Shown here: in pieces, positions 19,305 through 31,082 of the stretch
Numbering within the stretch: position 1 is the first letter of the stretch
How the letters are laid out: the number at the start of each line of letters is the position of its first letter
NCBI RefSeq assembly: GCF_014649755.1
Contig: NZ_BMTQ01000006.1
Location: forward strand, 124,001 to 188,000
Reading direction: 5' to 3'
Origin: Streptomyces litmocidini
Lineage (GTDB): Bacteria > Actinomycetota > Actinomycetes > Streptomycetales > Streptomycetaceae
Length of the DNA stretch: 64,000 nucleotides
Program-made: the position numbers and the translations under genes
Notes under the pieces: generated by a model
Database searches by the model: none
What the model was told of the DNA's origin: nothing
What the model saw: only the letters and a program-made list of their open reading frames with translations

Positions 19305-19334
19305 GGGGACTCGGCGGTGTTTCACCGAGTCCCC
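19305..19334 (-). other. Hairpin in the rpoB-rpoC intergenic region
   Basis: A 10-bp perfect stem (GGGGACTCGG with CCGAGTCCCC) around a 10-base loop, without a T-tract, in the 109-base spacer. It may be an mRNA-processing or pausing element within the rpoBC transcript. Confidence 0.5.
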
Positions 19335-19348
19335 GCGCCGGACTCCCG

Positions 19349-22831
<3,483 letters not shown>

Positions 22832-23012
22832 GAGGGGGTCCTTCCGAGGGCTCGGACTCACTACGCGCGTACCGGTCCCCTGCAGCACTTCACGGCAGAC
22901 TTTTCCTGAGATGACCGAAAGGCCAGGTCAGACGGGGTCGGTCCACGAAGTTGATGCGAAGGTATGCCCCTGGTGACGGGCAGGGGGCAGCTAACAGGCA
23001 GCGCAAAGGGTC

Positions 23013-23041
23013 AGTGTAGCCACTTGGCCCACTGATGTCCA
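23013..23041 (-). promoter_or_regulatory. Vegetative promoter for rpoBC
   Basis: On the minus strand TGGACA, a spacing of exactly 17 bases, then TACACT. This is close to the principal-sigma (HrdB) consensus and lies about 180 bases before the rpoB start. Confidence 0.75.
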
Positions 23042-23290
23042 GGGCGAGTAATTCGCGACCCTCGTTGCTCTCAACTCCGCGGTACCTCGCGCCGTGCGGC
23101 GCACCTCGATACTGCCCGTTCAGTCGTCGATCCATGCCTCGGAAACGGATCGTTGTGACGACGCGTCCTGAGAATTGCGCGCTGCGTGCGGTTCGTCAAG
23201 ACCTGTTGGTCCCCGGGGCGCACGGCGAAGATCACCATACTCCGCTTCCGGCGACCCCCGGGACCCCCGCCACGCCCGTTCCGGGAACGC

Positions 23291-23326
23291 CGAGAGGCGA
23301 CCACCCAGATGGATGATCGCCTCTCG
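23291..23326 (-). terminator. Attenuating hairpin after rplL
   Basis: A stem of about 16 bp (CGAGAGGCGA with TCGCCTCTCG, extended by G-T pairs) with no clear T-tract. It probably lowers but does not stop read-through from rplJL into rpoBC, allowing unequal output of ribosomal and polymerase genes. Confidence 0.6.
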
Positions 23327-23378
23327 GTGCCTCCGCGTTACACGGGGGCAGGAGTCAGCTCAGCGAGCCGAAACGGTC

Positions 23379-23765
23379 TTACTTGACCGTGACGGAGGCG
23401 CCGGCGGCCTTGAGGGACTCGGCAGCCTTCTCGGCGGCCTCCTTCGCGACCTTCTCGAGGACCGGCTTCGGGGTGCCGTCGACGAGGTCCTTGGCCTCCT
23501 TGAGGCCCAGGGAGGTGAGCTCGCGCACGACCTTGATGACCTGGATCTTCTTGTCGCCGGCACCCTCGAGGATGACGTCGAACTCGTCCTGCTCCTCGGC
23601 GGCGGCGGCACCGTCACCGGAAACACCGGCCGGGGCGGCAACGGCGACGGCCGCGGCGGCGGTGACGTCGAACTTCTCCTCGAAGGCCTTCACGAACTCG
23701 GAGAGCTCGATGAGGGTCATCTCCTCGAACTGGGCGAGGAGGTCGTCCTGAGAGAGCTTCGCCAT
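23379..23765 (-). CDS. rplL: 50S ribosomal protein L7/L12
   Basis: A 128-residue acidic stalk protein, starting at the ATG of MAKLSQDDLLAQFEEM after AAGGA; the longer open frame adds only six residues without a site. The N-terminal dimerisation helices (residues 1-35) are joined by an Ala/Gly-rich hinge (AAAVAVAAPAGVSGDGAAAAEE) to the globular C-terminal domain with KVVRELTSLGLKEAKDLVD, which recruits translation GTPases. It lies 111 bases after rplJ in the same transcript. Confidence 0.97.
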   Translation of the reverse strand: MAKLSQDDLLAQFEEMTLIELSEFVKAFEEKFDVTAAAAVAVAAPAGVSGDGAAAAEEQDEFDVILEGAGDKKIQVIKVVRELTSLGLKEAKDLVDGTPKPVLEKVAKEAAEKAAESLKAAGASVTVK

Positions 23766-23876
23766 GATGGGCGATCCTTCCACTAATTCGGCAGGTGCCG
23801 ATGTGTCTATAGAGGCGGGCGTAACGGCCCGCTACGACCCGCGCACTAGGCGGCGCGGATCAATGCGCGAGCCGAA

Positions 23877-24407
23877 TTACTCGGCACCGCCCTGCTCGGC
23901 CTGCTTGGCGCGCAGCGCGTCCACGGTGCGGACGAGCTTCGACGGCAGCGCCTGGAAGAGCTGAGCAGCCTGAGACTGCTTGCCCTTGAAGGCACCGGCC
24001 AGCTTGCTGAGCAGAACCTCGCGGGACTCGAGGTCCGCAAGCTTCTTGATGTCGTCGGCGGAGAGAGCCTTACCGTCAAGGACACCGGCCTTGATGATGA
24101 GGTTCGGGTTCTCCTTGGCGAAGTCACGCAGGGCCTTCGCCGACTCCACCGGGTCACCGGTGACGAAGGCGACCGCGGTCGGACCAGCGAAGTGCTCGTC
24201 CAGTGCGGTGATCCCGGCCTCGTTGGCCGCAATCTTGGTCAGCGTGTTCTTCACCACGGCGTACTGGGCGTTCTCACCGAGAGAGCGACGCAGCGTCTTG
24301 AGCTGCGCGACGGTGAGACCCCGGTACTCGGTCAGCACGGCGGCGTTGGAGCTCTGGAACGCGTCCTTGAGCTCGGCCACCGATGCAGCCTTGTTGGGCG
24401 TCGGCAT
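23877..24407 (-). CDS. rplJ: 50S ribosomal protein L10
   Basis: A 176-residue stalk-base protein. It has the L10 start with AELKDAFQSSNAAVLTEYRGL, the RNA-binding segment AQYAVVKNTLTKIA and a C-terminal helix (LPSKLVRTVDALRAKQ) that binds L7/L12 dimers. Gene order rplJ-rplL-rpoB-rpoC is the standard one. A long leader with two hairpins lies upstream, in line with the autoregulation of L10 by binding its own mRNA leader known in bacteria. Confidence 0.97.
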   Translation of the reverse strand: MPTPNKAASVAELKDAFQSSNAAVLTEYRGLTVAQLKTLRRSLGENAQYAVVKNTLTKIAANEAGITALDEHFAGPTAVAFVTGDPVESAKALRDFAKENPNLIIKAGVLDGKALSADDIKKLADLESREVLLSKLAGAFKGKQSQAAQLFQALPSKLVRTVDALRAKQAEQGGAE

Positions 24408-24463
24408 AGTGCGTCAGCCTCCTTCCGGGTGATGAGGACCGCTCAGAAGGAGGCTGGACAAAC

Positions 24464-24518
24464 AAAACGCCCCGGCGCAGGCGCACGGGGCTGAGCTCGA
24501 CCGGACGAGAACGTCCGG
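24464..24518 (-). promoter_or_regulatory. rplJ leader with attenuator-like hairpins (L10 leader)
   Basis: On the minus strand a first hairpin (CCGGACG, loop TTCT, CGTCCGG; 24501-24518) is followed by a second (GCCCCG with CGGGGC; 24469-24491) and then GTTTTGTTTG, the look of an intrinsic terminator. This fits an L10-controlled leader that can switch transcription of rplJL on and off. Confidence 0.6.
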
Positions 24519-24655
24519 GAACTTTCCACAGTCACCTGCGCGGGTCGTCCGTTGTCAGCGGATCCTTCGGCCACCGCACCCGGTAGGGGCACAGCAACGA
24601 CCAGCGGTCTTTGGCTTCTGTGGAAGAGTACGTGATGGTCCGGGCCAGGAGCAAA

Positions 24656-25573
24656 TCAGCCCTGACCGGGCTCCTTCCCGAAGTCCTTCATCATCTCGAA
24701 GAGGTCCACGGTGTCCTCGGCCGGCGGGGCCTGGACGGCCGCGCGGGTGCCGTAGTCGCTGTAGTCGGCCCGCACCCTCATCGTGCCCTGCGCCATGGTC
24801 ATGCCGATGTCCATGCGCGCCGGGTAGCCGTCCCCGGTGACCCAGAACTCGGTGTCGTAGCCCTTGAGGCCGACCTTCTTCGCGTTGGCGACGAGCTCGT
24901 CGTGGTCCTTCTCGGAGAGGAGCTCGGACGACTCGTTCGCCTTGAGCATCTGCTCGAGGGTGAGCGCGCCCTTGTAGTGCTGGGTCTCCATGCCGTTGAC
25001 CTTCTCGGCACCGAGGTGCTTCAGGTCCGGGGAGTCCAGGAGCAGGGCGAGCTGCTGGGCCGGGTCCTGGTTCATGTTGTCCAGGCCGCCGGTCAACTGC
25101 TTCTGCAGCGCCTTGTCGCCGGAGGCGTCCGCCGCGGCCTTCATGTCCAGCTTCATCCAGCGCTTGCCGTCCACCTCGGCGGCCTGCTTGGCACCCATGT
25201 CCATGTACATGACCTGGTCGAGCATGATCATGTGCATCTGCTGCGGGGCGTCCGGGCCGCCGGCGCCGAGCATGGAGCCGTCCATGGTGATGTCCATCAC
25301 CGCCGGGGACCAGCCCTGGATCCCCGTCATCCGGATGGTGCCCGACCCCGCGCCGGCGCCTTCGATGCTCATGGTCATCTTGACCTTGGCGGCCTTGGCG
25401 GCGGACGTCTTCTCGTACGCGGCCCGGATGACCTTCGTGACGTCGTCGTGGCTCCGTGCCCCCGGTGCGGCGCCCCCGGCCTTCGCGTCGCCGTCCTGAC
25501 AGCCCGCGACCCCCGTGACGACGGCCGCGGCCGTCAGCGCGACGCCCGCGCGCCTCCATGTGGACGTGCTCAT
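24656..25573 (-). CDS. LppX/LprAFG-type lipoprotein
   Basis: A 305-residue exported lipoprotein starting at MSTSTWRRAG. A signal peptide ends in VTGVAGC, a clear lipobox, so it is anchored to the outer face of the membrane. The mature part (VTKVIRAAYEKTSAAKAAKV, then MTMSIEGAG and a long Met-rich beta region, MHMIMLDQVMYMDMGAK) has the plan of the LolA-like hydrophobic-cavity fold of mycobacterial LprG/LppX, which carry lipids. It sits between rplJ and rplA, interrupting what in many bacteria is one ribosomal operon. A strong terminator separates it from rplA. The ligand is unknown. Confidence 0.8.
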   Translation of the reverse strand: MSTSTWRRAGVALTAAAVVTGVAGCQDGDAKAGGAAPGARSHDDVTKVIRAAYEKTSAAKAAKVKMTMSIEGAGAGSGTIRMTGIQGWSPAVMDITMDGSMLGAGGPDAPQQMHMIMLDQVMYMDMGAKQAAEVDGKRWMKLDMKAAADASGDKALQKQLTGGLDNMNQDPAQQLALLLDSPDLKHLGAEKVNGMETQHYKGALTLEQMLKANESSELLSEKDHDELVANAKKVGLKGYDTEFWVTGDGYPARMDIGMTMAQGTMRVRADYSDYGTRAAVQAPPAEDTVDLFEMMKDFGKEPGQG

Positions 25574-25624
25574 GAGTCCCCACCCCTTGATCCATGACTT
25601 CGCGGTCCTTCGAACCGTAGCAAG

Positions 25625-25664
25625 AAGCCGGCCCCGCACCTCCGGAGAGGTGCGGGGCCGGCTT
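25625..25664 (-). terminator. Terminator of the rplK-rplA transcript
   Basis: An 18-bp perfect stem (arms 25625-25642 and 25647-25664) with a 4-base loop, followed on the minus strand by CTTGCT. It lies directly after rplA. Confidence 0.88.
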
Positions 25665-25688
25665 GACCACTCAGTGAACCGGTGGGGT

Positions 25689-26417
25689 TCAGACCGCGGC
25701 CGGGTCCTCCTCGACGAGGAGGTTGCGGGTGCGGTTGGCGTCCAGCGGGATGCCGGGGCCCATCGTCGTGGTGACGGTCGCCTTCTTGATGTAGCGACCC
25801 TTCGCGGCGGACGGCTTCAGACGGAGGATCTCCTCCAGGGCCGCGGCGTAGTTCTCGACCAGCTTCGTCTCGTCGAAGGAGACCTTGCCGATGATGAAGT
25901 GCAGGTTCGAGTGCTTGTCGACGCGGAACTCGATCTTGCCGCCCTTGATGTCGTTGACGGCCTTCGCGACATCGGGGGTGACGGTGCCGACCTTGGGGTT
26001 CGGCATGAGACCACGCGGGCCGAGGACGCGGCCGAGGCGGCCGACCTTGCCCATGAGGTCCGGGGTGGCCACCACGGCGTCGAACTCGTTCAGGCGGTTG
26101 CCCTTGGAGATCTCGTCGATGAGCTCGTCGGAGCCGACGATGTCGGCGCCCGCGGCGATCGCGGCCTCGGCACGCTCACCGGTCGCGAAGACCAGGACCC
26201 GGGCGGTCTTACCGGTGCCGTGCGGGAGGTTCACGGTGCCACGGACCATCTGGTCGGCCTTGCGCGGGTCGACACCCAGGCGGAAGGCGACCTCGACGGT
26301 GCCGTCGAACTTCGTGGTGGCGGTCTCCTTGGCGAGACGGACGGCCTCGAGGGGCGCGTAGTTCCGCTCGCGGTCGACCTTGGCGTCCGCGGAGCGGAGA
26401 GCCTTGCTGCGCTTCAC
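25689..26417 (-). CDS. rplA: 50S ribosomal protein L1
   Basis: A 242-residue L1. Conserved blocks are TKFDGTVEVAFRLGVDPRKADQ near residue 36, LGRVLGPRGLMPNPKVGTVT near residue 130 and the C-terminal GRYIKKATVTTTMGPGIPLD. L1 binds 23S rRNA at the mobile stalk near the E site and in many bacteria represses its own operon by binding the mRNA. It follows rplK by 104 bases and is closed by a strong terminator. Confidence 0.98.
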   Translation of the reverse strand: MKRSKALRSADAKVDRERNYAPLEAVRLAKETATTKFDGTVEVAFRLGVDPRKADQMVRGTVNLPHGTGKTARVLVFATGERAEAAIAAGADIVGSDELIDEISKGNRLNEFDAVVATPDLMGKVGRLGRVLGPRGLMPNPKVGTVTPDVAKAVNDIKGGKIEFRVDKHSNLHFIIGKVSFDETKLVENYAAALEEILRLKPSAAKGRYIKKATVTTTMGPGIPLDANRTRNLLVEEDPAAV

Positions 26418-26521
26418 TGCTTCTCCTGTGCAGTTACACCATGCGGCTGTCGCCGCGTGGCAGGTATGGAGTCGTGGTGCGGGCCGGCGCTGGCCCTACC
26501 ACTAGGTCACGAGGGGGGTGA

Positions 26522-26956
26522 TCAGCCCTCGACCGTGATGCCCATGGAACGGGCGGTGCCGGCGATGATCTTGGACGCGGCGTCCAGGTCATTGGCGTTG
26601 AGGTCGGGGAGCTTGACCGTGGCGATCTCGCGGACCTGGGCGGCCGTGAGCTTGGCGACCTTGGTCTTGTGCGGCTCGCCGGAGCCCTTCTCCACACCCG
26701 CGGCCTTGAGGATCAGCTTGGCGGCCGGCGGAGTCTTGGTGATGAAGGTGAAGGTGCGGTCCTCGTAGACCGTGATCTCCACCGGCACGACCATGCCACG
26801 CTGCGACTCGGTCGCGGCGTTGTAGGCCTTGCAGAACTCCATGATGTTGACGCCGTGCTGACCCAGCGCGGGGCCGACCGGCGGGGCCGGGTTGGCCGCA
26901 CCGGCGTTGATCTGGAGCTTGATAAGCCCCGTGACCTTCTTCTTCTTGGGAGGCAT
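26522..26956 (-). CDS. rplK: 50S ribosomal protein L11
   Basis: A 144-residue L11 with the conserved start [30 protein letters not shown] (given here only in part: [18 protein letters not shown]), the Pro-rich N-terminal domain that touches factors and thiostrepton, and the C-terminal RNA-binding domain ending [13 protein letters not shown]. It opens the rplKA unit after the nusG terminator. A short perfect hairpin (CCATCCGG, loop, CCGGATGG at 26993-27012) lies in its leader and may be a control element. Confidence 0.97.
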
Positions 26957-27052
26957 TGCTCTCTCCGGGTCCTAGTGAGAGTGTTCAGCCCGCCATCCGG
27001 TCATCCGGATGGAGGCATACCGCACAACGATAACGGGTAGAGTCGCGCGGCC

Positions 27053-27102
27053 AAAAACCGAGCAGGTCAGAGCGGCTGCGAGAGCCACTCTGACCTGGTC
27101 GG
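27053..27102 (-). terminator. Strong terminator after nusG
   Basis: A long stem (CAGGTCAGAG with CTCTGACCTG, extended on both sides with single mismatches) is followed on the minus strand by TTTTT. It separates secE-nusG from rplK-rplA. Confidence 0.88.
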
Positions 27103-27114
27103 AAGACGGTGAGA

Positions 27115-27990
27115 TCAGTTCTTCTGGATCTGGTCGAAGCTGAGCTCGACCGGGGTCTCGCGACCGAAGATCTCGACGAGGCCCTTGACCTTCTTCGAGT
27201 CCGGGTTGATCTCGTTGATCGTGGCCTGGAGGGTCGCGAACGGGCCGTCGGTGACGGTGACCGAGTCGCCGACCTCGAAGTCCAGGACCTGGACCTCCAG
27301 CTTGCGGGCCGGAGCCGGCTTGCCCTCGGCCTCGGCGGCCTCGCGGGCGGCCTTCTCCTCGGCCTCCGGGGCGAGCATCTTGACGATCTCGTCCAGGGTC
27401 AGCGGGTACGGGTCGTAGGCGTTGCCCACGAAGCCGGTGACGCCGGGGGTGTTGCGGACGACGCCCCAGGACTCGTTCGTCAGGTCCATGCGGACGAGGA
27501 CGTAGCCGGGAAGCTTGTTCTGCTTGACGTTCTTCCGCTCGCCGCCCTTGATCTGGACGATCTCTTCCTCGGGGACCTCGGCCTGGTAGATGAAGTCCTC
27601 GACGTTGAGCGAGACGGCACGCTGCTCGAGGTTGGCCTTCACGCGCTTCTCGTAGCCCGCGTAGGTGTGGATGACGTACCACTCGCCGGGGAGGGTGCGG
27701 AGCTCCTCGCGGAGCGCGGCGACCGGGTCCACCGGGGCGGCCGGCTCGGCCTCCTCCTCGGTCTCTTCCCCGGCGTCCTCGACCTCGGCCTCGACGGCGT
27801 CGTCCTCGTCAGCCTCGTCGGACTCGGCCTCGACGGCGTCGTCCTCGTCGCTCTCGTCGACCTCGACGTCCTCGTCCGCAGCGTCCTCAGCAGCGTCGAC
27901 CTCGACGTCCTCGTCGGCGGCCTCGACGATGTCCAGCTCGTCCTCGACGGACTCGGACTCGAAGGCGTCGTTCAGGTTCGCGTCAGACAC
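27115..27990 (-). CDS. nusG: Transcription termination/antitermination factor NusG
   Basis: A 291-residue NusG. I use the GTG at 27988-27990 (VSDANLNDAF, the Streptomyces-type start, with GGAAGAA upstream). Residues 1-95 are a very acidic, repetitive extension (EDAADEDVEVDESDEDDAVE) absent from E. coli NusG. The NGN domain follows (WYVIHTYAGYEKRVKANLEQ, then LPGYVLVRMDL), and the C-terminal KOW domain has DGPFATLQATINEINPDSKK and VEIFGRETPVELSFDQIQK. It links RNA polymerase with Rho or ribosomes and lies 43 bases after secE. Confidence 0.96.
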   Translation of the reverse strand: MSDANLNDAFESESVEDELDIVEAADEDVEVDAAEDAADEDVEVDESDEDDAVEAESDEADEDDAVEAEVEDAGEETEEEAEPAAPVDPVAALREELRTLPGEWYVIHTYAGYEKRVKANLEQRAVSLNVEDFIYQAEVPEEEIVQIKGGERKNVKQNKLPGYVLVRMDLTNESWGVVRNTPGVTGFVGNAYDPYPLTLDEIVKMLAPEAEEKAAREAAEAEGKPAPARKLEVQVLDFEVGDSVTVTDGPFATLQATINEINPDSKKVKGLVEIFGRETPVELSFDQIQKN

Positions 27991-28033
27991 GGTGGCTGCT
28001 TCTTCCTGCGATACAGATGGGTGGAACAAAAAG

Positions 28034-28318
28034 TCAGCCGAAGACGTACTTGACTGCTTCCTGGAAGCCATAGTCAATCACGGTGACGAGGCCGATCATG
28101 ATGACGACGAAGACAATCACCACGGTGGTGTACGTCGACAGCTGGCTGCGCGTGGGCCAGACGACCTTGCGGAGCTCGGCGATGATCTGGCGGTAGAAGA
28201 GCGCGAGGCGGCCCAGAGGGCCCTTCTTTCCGCGCTTGCCGCCCTTGCGGGACTTCTTCTTCGACTCTGCGGACTCGTCGGCATCAGGCATGTCGATGGA
28301 GCCTACGGCGTCCGTCAC
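28034..28318 (-). CDS. secE: Preprotein translocase subunit SecE
   Basis: A 94-residue protein with a GTG start. A Lys/Gly-rich cytoplasmic part is followed by the amphipathic helix ALFYRQIIAELRKVVWPTR and one membrane helix (about residues 64-85, TVVIVFVVIMIGLVTVIDY), the single-spanning SecE form of high-GC Gram-positives. It clamps the SecY channel. The order tRNA-Trp, secE, nusG, rplK, rplA is widely conserved. Confidence 0.95.
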   Translation of the reverse strand: MTDAVGSIDMPDADESAESKKKSRKGGKRGKKGPLGRLALFYRQIIAELRKVVWPTRSQLSTYTTVVIVFVVIMIGLVTVIDYGFQEAVKYVFG

Positions 28319-28421
28319 GATCTCTCACCTGATTCCGGGTCGGCCGTGCCGCGCCCGGGTGGAGCCGCACGGCGGTGCAATGAAGTACGTACATGCGCAC
28401 AACACCTGGCGGTGTGTGTAG

Positions 28422-28494
28422 CAGGGCCGGAGGGACTTGAACCCCCAACCGCCGGTTTTGGAGACCGGTGCTCTACCAATTGAGCTACGACCCT
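28422..28494 (-). tRNA. trpT: tRNA-Trp (CCA)
   Basis: A 73-base cloverleaf on the minus strand with acceptor pair AGGGTCG / CGGCCCT, anticodon loop CTCCAAA (anticodon CCA), T-loop TTCAAGT and discriminator G. The 3-prime CCA is not encoded. Its place before secE is conserved in actinobacteria. Confidence 0.96.
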
Positions 28495-28700
28495 TTGTCG
28501 GTGTCCCCCAACCTACCGCATCGTGAGACGCGTTTGTTGCGGGCCAACGAGCAGTGAGCATACGTGGTCATGGGCCCCTACGTCGAACAGAAAGCGCGCC
28601 GACCTGCCGCCGGACGCGCGTACGACCGGGAATGACCGTTCCTGTCCGGTCCGTGAAACCTGTGTGCCGGGCCTCGACGCGGTCTGGGACGATGGGCCGC

Positions 28701-29927
28701 ATGAGCGCTGCTACCCCTCCCACCGAGCGTCGGGTCTCCGCCCGGATCGGTGCGATCTCCGAGTCCGCCACCCTCGCCGTCGACGCCAAGGCCAAGGCCC
28801 TCAAGGCCGCCGGGCGCCCGGTGATCGGTTTCGGCGCGGGTGAGCCCGACTTCCCGACGCCGGACTACATCGTCGAGGCGGCCGTCGAGGCCTGCAAGGA
28901 CCCCAAGTACCACCGCTACACGCCGGCCGGCGGTCTGCCCGAGCTGAAGGCCGCGATCGCCGCCAAGACGCTGCGCGACTCCGGTTACGAGGTCGACCCC
29001 TCCCAGGTCCTGGTGACCAACGGCGGCAAGCAGGCGATCTACGAGGCCTTCGCGGCGATCCTCGACCCGGGCGACGAGGTCATCGTCCCGGCGCCGTACT
29101 GGACGACGTACCCCGAGTCGATCCGCCTCGCGGGCGGTGTCCCGGTGGAGGTCGTGGCCGACGAGACCACGGGCTACCGGGTCTCGGTGGAGCAGCTGGA
29201 GGCGGCGCGCACGGAGAAGACCAAGGTCGTCCTCTTCGTCTCCCCCTCGAACCCGACCGGCGCGGTCTACAGCGAGGCCGAGACCGAGGCGATCGGCCGC
29301 TGGGCCGTCGAGCACGGCCTGTGGGTGCTGACGGACGAGATCTACGAGCACCTGGTGTACGGCGGCGCCTCCGCGGCCTCCCTGCCGGCCGTCCTGCCGG
29401 AGCTGCGCGACAAGTGCATCGTGGTCAACGGCGTCGCCAAGACGTACGCGATGACGGGCTGGCGCGTGGGCTGGATCATCGGCCCGAAGGACGTCGTGAA
29501 GGCCGCGACCAACCTGCAGTCGCACGCCACCTCCAACGTCTCCAACGTGGCGCAGGTCGCCGCGCTGGCCGCCGTCTCGGGCGACCTGGACGCGGTCGCG
29601 GAGATGGGCAAGGCCTTCGACCGCCGCCGCCAGACGATCGTGCGGATGCTGAACGAGATCGACGGCGTGCTGTGCCCGACCCCGGAGGGCGCGTTCTACG
29701 TGTACCCGTCGGTGAAGGGGCTGCTCGGCAAGGAGATCCGCGGCAAGCGCCCGCAGACCTCGGTCGAGCTGGCCGCCCTGATCCTGGACGAGGCCGAGGT
29801 CGCGGTCGTCCCGGGCGAGGCCTTCGGCACCCCGGGCTACCTGCGCCTGTCGTACGCGCTGGGCGACGAGGACCTGGTGGAGGGCGTGTCCCGGATGCAG
29901 AAGCTCCTGGCCGAGGCGCGCGACTGA
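28701..29927 (+). CDS. aspC: Aspartate aminotransferase (class I/II, PLP-dependent)
   Basis: A 408-residue fold-type I aminotransferase that exchanges amino groups between aspartate and 2-oxoglutarate. I chose the ATG of MSAATPPTERRVSARIGAIS; an ATG three codons earlier is equally open. Motifs: GFGAGEPDFPTP at the N-terminus, TNGGKQAIYEAF for PLP phosphate, PAPYWTTYPE, SPSNPTGAVY (Asn), TDEIYEHLVY (Asp), NGVAKTYAMTGWRVGW with the Schiff-base lysine, and YLRLSYALGDE with the carboxylate-binding arginine. The Lys-Thr-Tyr order is typical of the subgroup Ib enzymes. It is monocistronic, closed by a long terminator. Confidence 0.95.
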   Translation: MSAATPPTERRVSARIGAISESATLAVDAKAKALKAAGRPVIGFGAGEPDFPTPDYIVEAAVEACKDPKYHRYTPAGGLPELKAAIAAKTLRDSGYEVDPSQVLVTNGGKQAIYEAFAAILDPGDEVIVPAPYWTTYPESIRLAGGVPVEVVADETTGYRVSVEQLEAARTEKTKVVLFVSPSNPTGAVYSEAETEAIGRWAVEHGLWVLTDEIYEHLVYGGASAASLPAVLPELRDKCIVVNGVAKTYAMTGWRVGWIIGPKDVVKAATNLQSHATSNVSNVAQVAALAAVSGDLDAVAEMGKAFDRRRQTIVRMLNEIDGVLCPTPEGAFYVYPSVKGLLGKEIRGKRPQTSVELAALILDEAEVAVVPGEAFGTPGYLRLSYALGDEDLVEGVSRMQKLLAEARD

Positions 29928-29948
29928 ACACGCACGCCCGGACGTCCG

Positions 29949-29996
29949 CGCGGGAACGGGCCCCTGCTTCTCCGGAAGCAGGGGCCCGTTCTCGCG
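29949..29996 (+). terminator. Terminator after aspC
   Basis: A stem of 17 bp without mismatch (GAACGGGCCCCTGCTTC and its complement, loop TCCG), extended at the base by further pairs and followed by TTCT. Confidence 0.88.
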
Positions 29997-30062
29997 TTCT
30001 AGCAAGGTCCCGATCGGGGAAACGGGCTGTATTCGTCCATTCGGGTGCGGCAGTATCGGCCG

Positions 30063-31082
30063 ATGGAGCATGTACGCGATCTCACCCTGTTGCCCAAGGC
30101 CCATCTGCACCTGCACTTCACCGGTTCGATGCGGCCCACGACGCTCATCGAGCTGGCCGACAAGTACGGCGTGCACCTCCCGGAGGCGCTGAGCAGCGGT
30201 ACGCCTCCCAGGCTGCGGGCGACCGACGAGCGCGGCTGGTTCCGCTTCCAGCGGCTCTACGACATCGCCCGCTCCTGCCTGCGCGAGCCGGAGGACATCC
30301 GGCGGCTGGTGCGCGAGGCGGCGCAGGAGGACGTGCGGGACGGCGCCGGGTGGCTGGAGATCCAGGTCGACCCCACCTCGTACGCCCCGCACCTGGGCGG
30401 TCTGATCCCGGCCCTGGAGATCATCCTGGACGCGGTGGACGGGGCCTCCCGGGAGACCGGGCTCGGGATGCGGGTGCTCGTCGCGGCGAACCGGATGAAG
30501 CACCCCCTGGAGGCGCGGACCCTGGCCCGGCTCGCGGTGCGGTTCGCGGACCGGGGGGTGGTCGGTTTCGGGCTCTCCAACGACGAGCGGCGGGGCATGG
30601 CCCGGGACTTCGACCGGGCCTTCGCGATCGCGCGGGAGGGCGGCCTCCTCGCGGCCCCGCACGGCGGCGAGCTGACGGGCCCCTCGTCCGTACGGGACTG
30701 CCTGGACGACCTGCGGGCGGCGCGGGTCGGCCACGGGGTGCGGGCGGCGGAGGACCCGAGGCTGCTGCGGCGGCTCGCGGAGAAGGGCGTGACCTGCGAG
30801 GTCTGCCCGGCGTCGAACGTCGCGCTCGGGGTGTACGAGAAGCCCGAGGACGTGCCGCTGCGGACCCTCTTCGAGGCCGGGGTGCCGATGGCGCTCGGCG
30901 CGGACGACCCGCTGCTCTTCGGTTCGCGGCTCGCGGCGCAGTACGAGATCGCCCGCCGGCACCACGGGTTCACGGACGCGGAGCTGGCGGAGCTGGCCCG
31001 GCAGTCGGTGCGGGGCTCGGCGGCGCCCGAGGACGTCCGGGCGAAGCTGCTCGCGGGGATCGACGACTGGCTCGCTAGCTGA
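30063..31082 (+). CDS. add: Adenosine deaminase family protein
   Basis: A 339-residue metal-dependent deaminase that would convert adenosine to inosine in purine salvage. It carries the family motifs in order: HLHLHFTGS (zinc histidines), AAPHGGELTG (third histidine), RVGHGVRA, CPASNVALGVY and LGADDPLLFGS (catalytic Asp pair). The N-terminal half (DKYGVHLPEAL, DVRDGAGWLEIQVDP) also fits. An ATG at 30063 gives MEHVRDLTLLPKAHLH. Substrate could also be a modified purine, since several related families share these motifs. Its last 8 bases overlap the end of the convergent tetR-type gene. Confidence 0.88.
   Translation: MEHVRDLTLLPKAHLHLHFTGSMRPTTLIELADKYGVHLPEALSSGTPPRLRATDERGWFRFQRLYDIARSCLREPEDIRRLVREAAQEDVRDGAGWLEIQVDPTSYAPHLGGLIPALEIILDAVDGASRETGLGMRVLVAANRMKHPLEARTLARLAVRFADRGVVGFGLSNDERRGMARDFDRAFAIAREGGLLAAPHGGELTGPSSVRDCLDDLRAARVGHGVRAAEDPRLLRRLAEKGVTCEVCPASNVALGVYEKPEDVPLRTLFEAGVPMALGADDPLLFGSRLAAQYEIARRHHGFTDAELAELARQSVRGSAAPEDVRAKLLAGIDDWLAS

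Larger units (their letters stand above)
22832..23378 (-). promoter_or_regulatory. rplL-rpoB intergenic region
   Basis: A 547-base non-coding stretch. It holds a hairpin just after rplL (23291-23326), the rpoB promoter (23013-23041) and an rpoB leader of roughly 170 bases. I see no further gene; the short open frames here lack coding character. Confidence 0.7.

Noticed and set aside
22832..22888. A longer RpoB starting 19 codons upstream
   Set aside because: There is no ribosome site, and the TTG start with GGAAGGA gives the usual Streptomyces N-terminus.
31075..31082. Sequencing error at the overlapping ends of the deaminase and TetR genes
   Set aside because: Both genes have normal lengths and C-termini; an 8-base convergent overlap is acceptable in this compact genome.
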